A DNA stretch of 64,000 nucleotides from Eubacteriaceae bacterium (GTDB taxonomy: Bacteria > Bacillota > Clostridia > Lachnospirales > Lachnospiraceae). This document shows, in pieces, positions 1 through 8,014 of the stretch; the stretch's first letter is position 1, and each line of letters opens with the position of its first letter. A program made the position numbers and the translations under genes. Under the pieces are notes generated by a model. That model worked only from the letters and a program-made list of their open reading frames with translations. It ran no database searches and was not told where the DNA came from. The stretch spans positions 1 through 64,000 of the forward strand of contig CAJTFB010000018.1 in the NCBI GenBank assembly GCA_910575665.1. The letters run 5' to 3'.

Positions 1-78
1 AAACAGGAAGAACATCTCTGCTCCTCCTGCATTTGTATCGTCACTTTCACTGCTGTGATTTATTCTGTTTGTATTCAT
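1..78 (-). CDS. Start of a small gene cut by the window edge
   Basis: A reading frame without a stop runs off the left end. An ATG at 76-78 follows an AAGGGG-type ribosome binding site, and an in-frame ATG at 13-15 has a better one (GGAGGA, seven bases before). It lies directly downstream of an AgrC/AgrA-type two-component pair in the same direction. A small peptide or membrane protein of that regulon would be plausible, but nothing visible identifies it. Either start could be the true one. Confidence 0.3.
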   Translation of the reverse strand, partial: MNTNRINHSSESDDTNAGGAEMFFLF

Positions 79-129
79 CTTTCCCCTTCAGACGGGAATC
101 TCGGATTACATTTCACGCGCCGGATTTTG

Positions 130-1497
130 TCACCTCAGCATCAGCATGATGCTGAGAATAAATTTCCCGTTCTTCTGTCGGATATCTATATCGCCATAGT
201 ACTTCTGGGCCACGTTCCGGATACTTATGAGTCCATAACCATGTTCCTGTGCATCTTTTTTTGAGGTGACCGGTAATCCGCCCTCTTCCAGACAGATTTC
301 CCCTGCAAAACTGTTAGTACACTCGATCATATAGGCGTTTTTCTTACGATAGGAAATGAGCTGGATCTGTGGGGCATCACTTCCCTCACACCCCTCTATG
401 GCATTATTTATTGTGTTATTTAAGATAACACTCAGATCAAATGCATCCATGGCAGCAGCACCGGGATAATGAAAATCTGCCATAAAACAAATCCCTCTCT
501 TCTCCGCCCTTCTCCTGCTCTCCTTCAGAATCACATCCACAACCGGATTACCACTGCTCTCCTCCCCAGATACTTCCCATAACTCTTTTTTTAACCGCAC
601 CAGATATCTTTCCGCTTCCTGCGGCTGCTTTTTTAAAACCAGGTTTTCCAGCGTCACCACATGATTCCCCATATCATGTTTCAACCTGCGGATCTCTGCA
701 TATCGTGCTTCCACTTCCGCGATGTGCTCTTTCATATGATCCATCTGCTCAATCAAAACAGCGTCTTCCCTTTCTTTTTTATGTGAGCTCTTGATCTTCT
801 GGTATGTGACAACAGACAAAAGAATTGCCACAAAGGAAACCAGCTGATAGATCACCTTGATCCACCAGAATTCCATATGGACCCTCCATATATACTGATC
901 CGAATCCAACAGATAAATTTTGGAAAAAAACTGAAAGGCACAATACCCCGCCAGAACAGACAATGATGTCGACAGCATAAGGGCAAGCTCTTTTCCTGTC
1001 ATATTTTCCTGCTTATACCCGTATGCGCGATTCACCATATACACAAACAATTTTAGACAAAGAAAGCGGATAAGAACATAACAGGCCGACAAAAACACAT
1101 ACACGGCAAATTGCACCCACTCCTCCTGCTGTTCAACTCGAAAAAAGTTAAAAATACCATATCCCGCATCTCTCAAAAGAATGGCTATTCCGTGTGAGAT
1201 CCAGTCCAGAAGATATATAGTGAAACATAAAAATATTTTTTGCTCCCAGTTTCTTCGGTCCAGAGCGTACATCACGATAAAGGCCGCCAGCACTCCCGCG
1301 GCATGGGCCACCATACCGTTGATTTCTGGTGGAATAAAATACATAATCATCATAGTTGCAAAATGAACTGTTCCCGCGAAAACTGCAGCTCTTTTATTTT
1401 GTAAGAAAGGCTTCACCATCCAATGTAATATATAACTGATCATGGCGATCGACGCACAAGACGTCGTTCCTGCTGCTATATTCCAATATAATTCCAT
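130..1497 (-). CDS. GHKL-type sensor histidine kinase (AgrC-like)
   Basis: The first ~200 residues are strongly hydrophobic, with about six membrane segments. A linker helix follows, then the phosphoacceptor region with the motif RRLKHDMGNH, where the first His is the likely phosphorylation site. The C-terminal ATPase has an N-box (VILNNTINNAIEG) and a glycine box (GYGLISIRNVAQKYYG). This is the layout of AgrC/LytS-like kinases that sense peptides or envelope signals. It starts four bases after the response-regulator stop, so the two form one operon with the regulator first. No agrB or agrD gene is visible, so the signal is unknown. Confidence 0.88.
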   Translation of the reverse strand: MELYWNIAAGTTSCASIAMISYILHWMVKPFLQNKRAAVFAGTVHFATMMIMYFIPPEINGMVAHAAGVLAAFIVMYALDRRNWEQKIFLCFTIYLLDWISHGIAILLRDAGYGIFNFFRVEQQEEWVQFAVYVFLSACYVLIRFLCLKLFVYMVNRAYGYKQENMTGKELALMLSTSLSVLAGYCAFQFFSKIYLLDSDQYIWRVHMEFWWIKVIYQLVSFVAILLSVVTYQKIKSSHKKEREDAVLIEQMDHMKEHIAEVEARYAEIRRLKHDMGNHVVTLENLVLKKQPQEAERYLVRLKKELWEVSGEESSGNPVVDVILKESRRRAEKRGICFMADFHYPGAAAMDAFDLSVILNNTINNAIEGCEGSDAPQIQLISYRKKNAYMIECTNSFAGEICLEEGGLPVTSKKDAQEHGYGLISIRNVAQKYYGDIDIRQKNGKFILSIMLMLR

Positions 1498-1501
1498 CCT
1501 A

Positions 1502-2227
1502 TTACAATTCTCTCTTTCTCTGATTATACCGTAAATACTGTTTTACAAAATCAGAATATCTGGGTTTCGCCATTAGTACCGCCCCTTCCTCCAAAATGAT
1601 CCTGGAGGCGTCGTACTTCACAACATATTTGAAATGAACCAGATACGAACGATGGGGTCGGAAAAAATCTTGTCCCAACTGTTCCTCCAGCGAAGACAGT
1701 TTTCCATAATATTCGATCTCCCCCTTTGTCGTGTGCAGTACAACCTTTCGGTTAAACACCTCGGCATATATAATATCTTTTATATATACTTTAGAACTCA
1801 CCCCTCCAACCTTTATGATCATAGAACGTTCTTTCTCTTTTGTACATTTCCATTGGGATAAGCAGTCCTGTTCCCTGTACTGTTTCACCGCCTTTTGTAA
1901 CACATTATAAAATTTTTCATCTGAAAAAGGCTTTACAAGATAATGAAAAGCCTCTACATCAAATGCTTCAAAAACATATTCCTCCAGTGCTGTCACAAAA
2001 ATAAGGATGGTCGTACGATATCTTTCCCTGAATTCCCTCGCCGTCTCCATCCCATCTTTCCCTGGCAGCTGAATATCCAAAAACAAAATGTCGATCTGGT
2101 CTCTGGCAGCCAGCAGCTCCTTCCCCGTTTGATACAAGACAAGCTCTGCATCCGGGCAGATTGTCCTTACTTTGTGTTTAAGCAGCTCCCTGACGTCTTT
2201 CTCATCATCACATATCGCGATTGTCAT
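1502..2227 (-). CDS. LytTR-family response regulator
   Basis: The N-terminal receiver domain begins IAICDDEKDV, with the acidic pair near residues 7-8, and carries the phosphoacceptor Asp in ILFLDIQLPGKDG (around residue 50) and a conserved Lys in LVKPF. The C-terminal ~100 residues are a LytTR DNA-binding domain (HRSYLVHFKYV). At 241 residues it has the usual size for the AgrA/LytR class. It should be phosphorylated by the adjacent kinase. LytTR proteins bind spaced direct repeats upstream of their targets, and the divergent polysaccharide deacetylase gene is one candidate. A consensus-like promoter precedes it. Confidence 0.9.
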   Translation of the reverse strand: MTIAICDDEKDVRELLKHKVRTICPDAELVLYQTGKELLAARDQIDILFLDIQLPGKDGMETAREFRERYRTTILIFVTALEEYVFEAFDVEAFHYLVKPFSDEKFYNVLQKAVKQYREQDCLSQWKCTKEKERSMIIKVGGVSSKVYIKDIIYAEVFNRKVVLHTTKGEIEYYGKLSSLEEQLGQDFFRPHRSYLVHFKYVVKYDASRIILEEGAVLMAKPRYSDFVKQYLRYNQRKREL

Positions 2228-2256
2228 TTTCCATGAAATCTCCCTTTTTTATACTG

Positions 2257-2285
2257 ATTATAATAAATATAACGGGTAAACACAA
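2257..2285 (-). promoter_or_regulatory. Sigma-A-type promoter for the response regulator/kinase pair
   Basis: Read on the minus strand: TTGTGT at 2285-2280, a 17-base spacer, then TATAAT at 2262-2257, about 30 bases before the response-regulator start. The -10 box is perfect and the -35 partial. Confidence 0.55.
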
Positions 2286-2312
2286 GGAAATGATGTGAAA
2301 CGGCATTTTTTT

Positions 2313-2356
2313 GTTGTATGTCCATAAGAATCATGTTATTCTTATTGTATAACAAC
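2313..2356. promoter_or_regulatory. Nested inverted repeat between divergent genes (possible operator)
   Basis: A perfect inner dyad, ATAAGAAT (2324-2331) and ATTCTTAT (2338-2345), is flanked by a partial outer dyad, GTTGTAT (2313-2319) and ATAACAAC (2349-2356). It lies between the regulator promoter and the deacetylase start, where an operator or a leader hairpin of the deacetylase mRNA would sit. Which protein binds is not visible. It also argues against starting the deacetylase at the ATG at 2318, which lies inside the dyad. Confidence 0.45.
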
Positions 2357-2392
2357 CAGGTAGATCTGGGAGACAGGAAAGGACAACTCGCT

Positions 2393-3544
2393 ATGAAATC
2401 ATCAGGCCGCTATCTTGTAACTTTTTTTACCGCCATTCTTTTTTTATCCATGTTAAGTCTGACATTGCTGCCGGCAGAATCCCAGGCAAAAACCAAACAA
2501 ATCACACTCCATCTCAGTGAGACAAAACAGATCTCCAGAAGAAATGTCATCTCCTACAAAAACATGAATCCTTCTATCGCCACCGTATCCAAAGACGGGA
2601 TCATACACGCTGTAAAAGCAGGAACAGTAAAAATCGTTGCAAAAACCAGAGAGGGAAACCGAAACTATCGAATCGTTGTAAAAAAACAGGGAATGGTATA
2701 CCCTGAATTTTCCATGATGGCAGGAGAACATCTGGATCTGCAGTTCAGCCAAAAGCCAGACAGCAAAATTAAATGGAGATCCACCCATCCTTCTGTCGCG
2801 CAGGTCAGTAAGGAGGGCATTGTCCGCGCCAAAAAAACAGGATCCGCATGGATCCTGGGTAGATCTGGTGACCGCACGTTCCAGTGCTGTCTCCGGGTAA
2901 CTTCCGCAAAGAAAAGTATTATCTATCTCACTTTTGACGATGGTCCCAGCCGTTATTCCACCCCGAAAATTCTGAATATTCTGAAAAAGCAAAAGGTGCA
3001 GGCTACTTTTTTTGAATTGAAGCCGGCAGCGGCGGATTTTGACCTTACCCAGAGGGTTTTAAGGGAAGGGCACTCTCTCGCCCTTCACGGCTATCAGCAT
3101 AAATATGATGTGATTTACCGTTCTCAAAAAATATACAAGGACAATCTGGATAAACTCCGGGATCTGTTCTTCCAGAAATTTGGCGTCTGGTGCAGTGTCA
3201 CCCGGTTCCCTGGCGGCAGTTCCAATCAGGTGAGCCGCTACAACCGCGGGATCATGACGAAACTGACAACCATACTCCATAACTGGGGCTACCACTATTT
3301 TGACTGGAACGTATCTTCTGGTGACGCCGGGGACGTCCATACCTCCGCTGCTGTCTATAAAAATGTGATCAGGGGATTAAAAAAAGGAAGAAGTAATGTC
3401 GTGCTAATGCACGATTTCAGTGGCAATGATAAAACCATAAACGCCCTTGAGAAAATCATAAAATACGGGAAAAAGCACGGTTATACCTTTCTTCCCATCA
3501 CAGCCAGCACGGCCGAGAACCATCATACGGTATTGAATAATTAG
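2393..3544 (+). CDS. Secreted polysaccharide deacetylase with bacterial Ig-like repeats
   Basis: I place the start at the ATG at 2393. It follows a GGAAAGGA ribosome binding site and begins a signal peptide (charged start, hydrophobic core, likely cleavage after AESQA). Two short beta-rich Ig-like (BIG2-type) modules follow, with the phrases PSIATVSKDGI and PSVAQVSKEGI. The C-terminal half is a NodB-type catalytic domain with TFDDGP, HGYQH (metal-binding histidines), RFPGGS, DWNVSSGDA and LMHDF. Such enzymes remove acetyl groups from peptidoglycan or other cell-surface glycans. The Ig-like modules probably tether it to the wall. It is divergent from the two-component system, which may control it. 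Confidence 0.88.
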   Translation: MKSSGRYLVTFFTAILFLSMLSLTLLPAESQAKTKQITLHLSETKQISRRNVISYKNMNPSIATVSKDGIIHAVKAGTVKIVAKTREGNRNYRIVVKKQGMVYPEFSMMAGEHLDLQFSQKPDSKIKWRSTHPSVAQVSKEGIVRAKKTGSAWILGRSGDRTFQCCLRVTSAKKSIIYLTFDDGPSRYSTPKILNILKKQKVQATFFELKPAAADFDLTQRVLREGHSLALHGYQHKYDVIYRSQKIYKDNLDKLRDLFFQKFGVWCSVTRFPGGSSNQVSRYNRGIMTKLTTILHNWGYHYFDWNVSSGDAGDVHTSAAVYKNVIRGLKKGRSNVVLMHDFSGNDKTINALEKIIKYGKKHGYTFLPITASTAENHHTVLNN

Positions 3545-3564
3545 CGGGAACAATGTTTCCGCGA
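3543..3564. terminator. Short hairpin between convergent genes
   Basis: A GC-rich stem (GCGGGAAC with GTTTCCGC) lies in the 29-base gap between the deacetylase and the oppositely oriented specificity gene. There is no clear U-run, so it is only a weak terminator candidate for either strand. Confidence 0.35.
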
Positions 3565-3573
3565 AATTATCTC

Positions 3574-4698
3574 CTAAATATTACAGCTAAATGATCGTGA
3601 TTTTATGTAGTTTTCCATAAAGTTGTAATCCGGTTCATCGTCCGAATTTCTTACAGGCAGCTTAATCATTGTCTGTTTTAATTGTTTTTCAACCGTCCAT
3701 TTTCTTCCGCCATATGAAAACAAATCCGATTCCAGTTTTAGAATTTGAATCAGGAAAAATGCAATATATTTAGTTAGCGGGCGCTGGGTAGTCTCTAACG
3801 ACACGATTTTTTCACTGGCAAAAAACTCTTCTTCCTGATAAAAACATGCCCCTATACTCCCATCATATGCCAATGTAATTAAATTTCCTTTTCTGTTACT
3901 TTCAGATACATACGCCGTTACTCCGTTATTCTCCTTCGAAGTACTCACATAAGGTATGTCTCCCGGCGACATATTCTTTATATAAACAGAAGATCCCCTT
4001 CTTACATCGAAATACTTTTTATCACCAAGACAAAAATACTTCCACTCCCGATCATCTAAGGAAACCACATCAGATCTGACAGCTCCTGCATACTGTTTTT
4101 CAAATTCCTTCTGGTCAATGTGATCCATGTACCAGCACGCTTTATCATACCCCTCTTCCAGAAAATAGTCTGGTATCCCATTAATATCTGCATTTAAAGA
4201 TAAAATGTAATTTTCCATGAATAAAAAATCAGGAATATAACCGTCATCAGAATAAAATTTATGCTCATCAACCATATACTCTCCCTTATTCATACATGCG
4301 GGAAGTTTTATAAGTGTTTTTTTCATTTGCTCCTTATTCCATTTGCGGCCATAGCTAAACCGGTATTTTTCATTTCTAATAATAGTAATAAAAAACATTG
4401 CTAATATCTCATTCATTTCATGCCCACGCAGGAACAAAACATTTACATCATCCGAAGCCCAAAATGGTTCTTTCTGATAAAAAGCTTCTCCCACCCCGCA
4501 CCCATTATAATTTACTGATATACAATTCCCTTGAAAAAGTGGTTCTTCATTAATTTTTTCCCTTACACCATTCATACCCTGTATTGCCCCCAGAAAATTC
4601 AAGTCGCCAGGAGTCATGTTCTCTTTTGTCAGTCGTTTTCCTTTTTTGATATCAAATATTTTTCCCAGATAAAACTCTTTCCAACCCGCAGTATCCAT
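3574..4698 (-). CDS. Specificity subunit of a BcgI-like/type I-like restriction-modification system
   Basis: The protein is an internal duplication. Each half starts with a target-recognition segment (GWKEFYLGKIFDIKKGKR and REWKYFCLGDKKYFDVRRG), contains an MTPGD/MSPGD turn, and ends with FSYGRKW or FSYGGRKW followed by a TLIKLPA/TMIKLPV helix. Two such domains recognise the two halves of a split DNA target. The start at 4698 is preferred over 4728 because GGAGG lies nine bases before it; the methylase stop codon falls between that site and the start, so translation is probably coupled. The partner is the fused nuclease-methylase immediately upstream. It resembles the B subunit of BcgI and also HsdS. 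Confidence 0.85.
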   Translation of the reverse strand: MDTAGWKEFYLGKIFDIKKGKRLTKENMTPGDLNFLGAIQGMNGVREKINEEPLFQGNCISVNYNGCGVGEAFYQKEPFWASDDVNVLFLRGHEMNEILAMFFITIIRNEKYRFSYGRKWNKEQMKKTLIKLPACMNKGEYMVDEHKFYSDDGYIPDFLFMENYILSLNADINGIPDYFLEEGYDKACWYMDHIDQKEFEKQYAGAVRSDVVSLDDREWKYFCLGDKKYFDVRRGSSVYIKNMSPGDIPYVSTSKENNGVTAYVSESNRKGNLITLAYDGSIGACFYQEEEFFASEKIVSLETTQRPLTKYIAFFLIQILKLESDLFSYGGRKWTVEKQLKQTMIKLPVRNSDDEPDYNFMENYIKSRSFSCNI

Positions 4699-4702
4699 AA
4701 GT

Positions 4703-6922
4703 TTATTCCTCCAACATTCCTTGTTCACCCATATACTTATATAATGCGTATTTCTTTAAAGTTCGTTCAAAATCTGCATCGCATAATCTGCTATAATCTG
4801 TCTTTATATAAGCTTCTGCTAATGCTTCGTCAACAGCCTTAATCTTGTGCCTGATATAAACAAAATCATTTGGATCTGCCACTCCATCTATTTGCTCCAT
4901 CCATTGTACCCGAATATTTGCCCAGCCGCCAGCATCTTTTCTTCCATTATGTGGAATCACCTTAAACCCATCATCCTGCCATCTGGCAAAAAATACTGAC
5001 TTTCTTTCATCATGAGGAATATGTGCTTTAAATACCATAATGCAGGTCGCTGTCCCTACATGACTGTCAAAAAACAGGTTGGGGGGCATTGTCATACAAG
5101 CTAATAAGGTATGGAACTTTAAGATATTTTTACGCAGCCCCTTTCCACTATTTCCCGCGCAGGACATTGGAACAATCGCAATTCCTATTCCCCCAGTTTT
5201 TATGTAATGCAGCATGGAAGCTATAAAATCCAGTTCATCCTGACCTTTTTGTATTACAACCTCTTCCGGGGCACTATCCGGATAAGGTCTGATTATTTTA
5301 TTTGCGCTTGTTCCTATTGAATATGGTGGATTTATCATTGCTATATCTATATCCCCAAACGTACTCAACGCTTCAGATAATGGAACTTTTTTTCCATCCT
5401 GCAGATATGTCATTCCGCTGTCATCCATTGGATTATAAGAATCTGACATCAGAGAAGAACAATTAAATAAGTTTGCCTTTCCATCACCATGAAACCGCAT
5501 ATTCGCGTATGCAAGGGCATACATTGACGAATCTCTTTCTACTCCGATCAAACTATTTGTTCTTGCGTATTGATACTTTTCTTCCTTTTGCTTTTCACTT
5601 ATAAATTGACATCGGATATTATCCTTGATTCGTCCAAGTGAGGCTATGAGAAATGCCCCTGTACCGCAACATGTATCTAGAATTTTTGTTTTCTCTGAAA
5701 AAGGCTGCCCACTATAATATTCCGCAATATCACAAAATAGCTCTGTAATATGTTTTGGTGTTAAAACAATCCCTTTTTCCTTTGCATTTCCCTTTGTAAA
5801 ACGCAAAAAGGTCGTATAAAATTCACCCATGATATCAATGCCTTTGTAATGTTCGAGTATTTCGATCAAATTTTCATACAATGAATAAATACAACAGGAT
5901 AAAACCGTTTCACCATCACTAAAATAACTATTCTGCCCTTTGGGTGCTTTCGTCAGTTCATCTTTACATAATAAAACATCGTAAAATTTTTTTAGAGACT
6001 TCCGTTTCCCTTTGGGAATCTCATCAATATCCCAAACACCATCAATATAATCATCTTCGTATTCATCTTTACCATCACCATACAAAGAGGCTTTCAACAT
6101 CTTTACTGCATCTTTGCCAATTAAATCATGAAATAATTTTTTTGCTTTAGAATCCATTTTTCTGTCAATGGCTAATTTGGTTTCTCTATATAATCTTGAA
6201 TCCTTATTTGTTAATCCAAGTACGATAGCTGACACAAATCCAGCTTTAGAATTATCTTCAATTCCATTTGCACGTAAAAAATTCGCACATGATAATGTGT
6301 ATTTCCTGAGTTCTTTCCTAACTTCTTCCTCTGTGGAGGAATATCTGCCCAGTACAATATTAATATCTTTTACATATTGATCGATAGGAACAAGCCCATC
6401 GTCATATCCGCCATCTTCCAACACTTCCAGATCCGATAATTCTCCGCCTTTTGGAAGTACGAATGAAGTAATTCTTAGCTCCGACACGCTTTGACCAGAT
6501 ACCCCGACAGCCACAACATCATATTCCTGATTTAAAAACGTAGCATAATACAATGCTCCATTTATCGCATATTGTTCTGTTTCTGCTGGTGTTCCATAAC
6601 CATATATTTTATATTCTTCTACATTATCAAACATAGAGTGTTTACTATTGGCTCCATGAATTTGAGCTTTGCATTCTACTATAACAATAACATCTGATTT
6701 TTCCTTTGTTATGATAAAATCAGGCGTTCCTCTTCCTGACAATGTTTGTTTCTTAGAAGCTTTTGCAAACACATCTTTCAACCAATTATATGAGGTTCCT
6801 TTATAGCTGTCCTCTTTAAACCAGATTACTCCATTTTTTTCTATATTCTGTTTCGAAGAATAGCCAGAAAACGAACCTAATTTCCCTGATACAATCCCCT
6901 TTGTTAATTCTTCTGAAGCCAT
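4703..6922 (-). CDS. Fused nuclease/N6-adenine methyltransferase, BcgI A-like
   Basis: An N-terminal PD-(D/E)XK-type nuclease is seen in GTPDFIITK followed by VIVIVECKAQ (residues ~65-90). A helical linker precedes an adenine methyltransferase core of the HsdM type, with SAM motif I LDTCCGTGAFL and catalytic motif NPPYS. Cleavage and methylation in one chain, with a separate two-domain specificity subunit, matches the type IIB/BcgI layout. In that family the complex cuts on both sides of its site, though cutting position cannot be read from sequence. At 739 residues it is somewhat longer than BcgI A. The start follows GGAGG by seven bases. A type I HsdM with an extra nuclease domain is the alternative. 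Confidence 0.82.
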   Translation of the reverse strand: MASEELTKGIVSGKLGSFSGYSSKQNIEKNGVIWFKEDSYKGTSYNWLKDVFAKASKKQTLSGRGTPDFIITKEKSDVIVIVECKAQIHGANSKHSMFDNVEEYKIYGYGTPAETEQYAINGALYYATFLNQEYDVVAVGVSGQSVSELRITSFVLPKGGELSDLEVLEDGGYDDGLVPIDQYVKDINIVLGRYSSTEEEVRKELRKYTLSCANFLRANGIEDNSKAGFVSAIVLGLTNKDSRLYRETKLAIDRKMDSKAKKLFHDLIGKDAVKMLKASLYGDGKDEYEDDYIDGVWDIDEIPKGKRKSLKKFYDVLLCKDELTKAPKGQNSYFSDGETVLSCCIYSLYENLIEILEHYKGIDIMGEFYTTFLRFTKGNAKEKGIVLTPKHITELFCDIAEYYSGQPFSEKTKILDTCCGTGAFLIASLGRIKDNIRCQFISEKQKEEKYQYARTNSLIGVERDSSMYALAYANMRFHGDGKANLFNCSSLMSDSYNPMDDSGMTYLQDGKKVPLSEALSTFGDIDIAMINPPYSIGTSANKIIRPYPDSAPEEVVIQKGQDELDFIASMLHYIKTGGIGIAIVPMSCAGNSGKGLRKNILKFHTLLACMTMPPNLFFDSHVGTATCIMVFKAHIPHDERKSVFFARWQDDGFKVIPHNGRKDAGGWANIRVQWMEQIDGVADPNDFVYIRHKIKAVDEALAEAYIKTDYSRLCDADFERTLKKYALYKYMGEQGMLEE

Positions 6923-7009
6923 TTCAATCCCTCCATAATCAGTTTATAGATAGTCTAACATAAACCCACACAGAACACAAGTTCTTTTCATGGAATATTT
7001 TCTAGTGTA

Positions 7010-7158
7010 CTGACCTGTTTATATTTGATAAAACTACGAAGAATATTTACACATCGGCAAGGCGGATGAACGAGTCGTAGCGGCGACTACGTCGAGTAAA
7101 TCCAACGCAGTCCGATGATGTAAATAGACAAGTAGTTTTGCTAATTATAACAGGTCAG
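7010..7158. repeat. Long imperfect palindrome (MITE-like element)
   Basis: The left end CTGACCTGTTTATA is mirrored by TATAACAGGTCAG at the right, and the symmetry continues inward through AAAACTAC/GTAGTTTT and ATTTACACATCGG/CCGATGATGTAAAT to the centre near 7080. The whole ~149 bases can fold as one hairpin. It encodes no protein. The right arm supplies the last codons and stop of the adjacent radical SAM gene, so the element seems to have inserted at, or to cap, that gene's 3' end. It may also act as a terminator. Confidence 0.7.
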
Positions 7159-8014
7159 GGATACGAAATGCCGGATACGGGCCGAAAGACGCCAGTTCCT
7201 CCAGATCATCCCGGTTGCAGTATGAGATATAGCAGTCACATTCCCTTCTGTCACATATGCGGGCATTTTCTGAAATGTGCCACAATGTTTCCTCCGGATC
7301 TCCATACAAATTAGCTGATTTGCGGCGGCAGCGGTTACAGGCATACATTTCCCCCTTTGCATTGCAAAATAAAGCACTCCCACAGTGGGCTGCATCCGCC
7401 TTATAATGGCGCAGTTCCAGTGGAAAATAGGGGTCCAGCCCAGAGAACGCCTGGATCTCCTCCCGGCTGTATTTCCTGCCCAGCCCGTCCATCTTATTGA
7501 TCCAGAAATACACCGCCGGATCTAGATTTTCTCTGATCCTCAGCAGCAGTGATACGTTCTCTGGTACCCCGACAGCGCCGGCACAGAACAGGACTCCAGC
7601 TTCTTTTAACTCATGACATACCCTCAAAAAATCCTGCTCCGATACCATATCCGGATGGAAGGTTCCCCAAAGCCGGAGCTTCTCCCTCTCTCCCCCTGCT
7701 TTTTCAAATTCTCCCAGCATTTGCTCCACGGAAAAACTGAAATTACTCTGGGCGCCCACTGCCTCGATCTGTGACAGGCGACTGAGTTTCGCCAGCGCCC
7801 TCCAGTAATACCGATGGATCAGCGCCTCCCCATAAGGAACGATCTGAATGGCGCCCGCAAACTTCTTTTGTCCGATCTCCTCCACAAACTGAAACAGCTC
7901 CCTCTCATCCTCTTCCAGCTGCCGCTGGCTCTTTTTTTCTTTGGAAAATGGACAATAGCCACAGGAATAGTTGCAAAATCTCAGACTTCCCCGGTAATAG
8001 ATCTGACGGACCAT
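7145..8014 (-). CDS. STM4011-family radical SAM protein
   Basis: The N-terminus has the radical SAM cluster motif CNYSCGYCPF (CxxxCxxC, near residues 13-20). The C-terminal third holds further cysteines (CGSALFCNAKGEMYACNRC) that look like an auxiliary metal or Fe-S site of the SPASM/twitch type. Such enzymes generate a 5'-deoxyadenosyl radical; the substrate here is unknown. The ATG directly abuts the upstream stop (TGAATG), so the two radical SAM proteins are translationally coupled. Its last five codons come from the adjoining palindrome, and the original C-terminus may have been slightly different. Family name given from recognition of the cassette order. Confidence 0.8.
   Translation of the reverse strand: MVRQIYYRGSLRFCNYSCGYCPFSKEKKSQRQLEEDERELFQFVEEIGQKKFAGAIQIVPYGEALIHRYYWRALAKLSRLSQIEAVGAQSNFSFSVEQMLGEFEKAGGEREKLRLWGTFHPDMVSEQDFLRVCHELKEAGVLFCAGAVGVPENVSLLLRIRENLDPAVYFWINKMDGLGRKYSREEIQAFSGLDPYFPLELRHYKADAAHCGSALFCNAKGEMYACNRCRRKSANLYGDPEETLWHISENARICDRRECDCYISYCNRDDLEELASFGPYPAFRIPDLL

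Noticed and set aside
3574-6922. Classical type I restriction system
   Set aside because: No HsdR gene accompanies the pair, and the nuclease motif lies inside the methylase chain, which fits the BcgI layout better.
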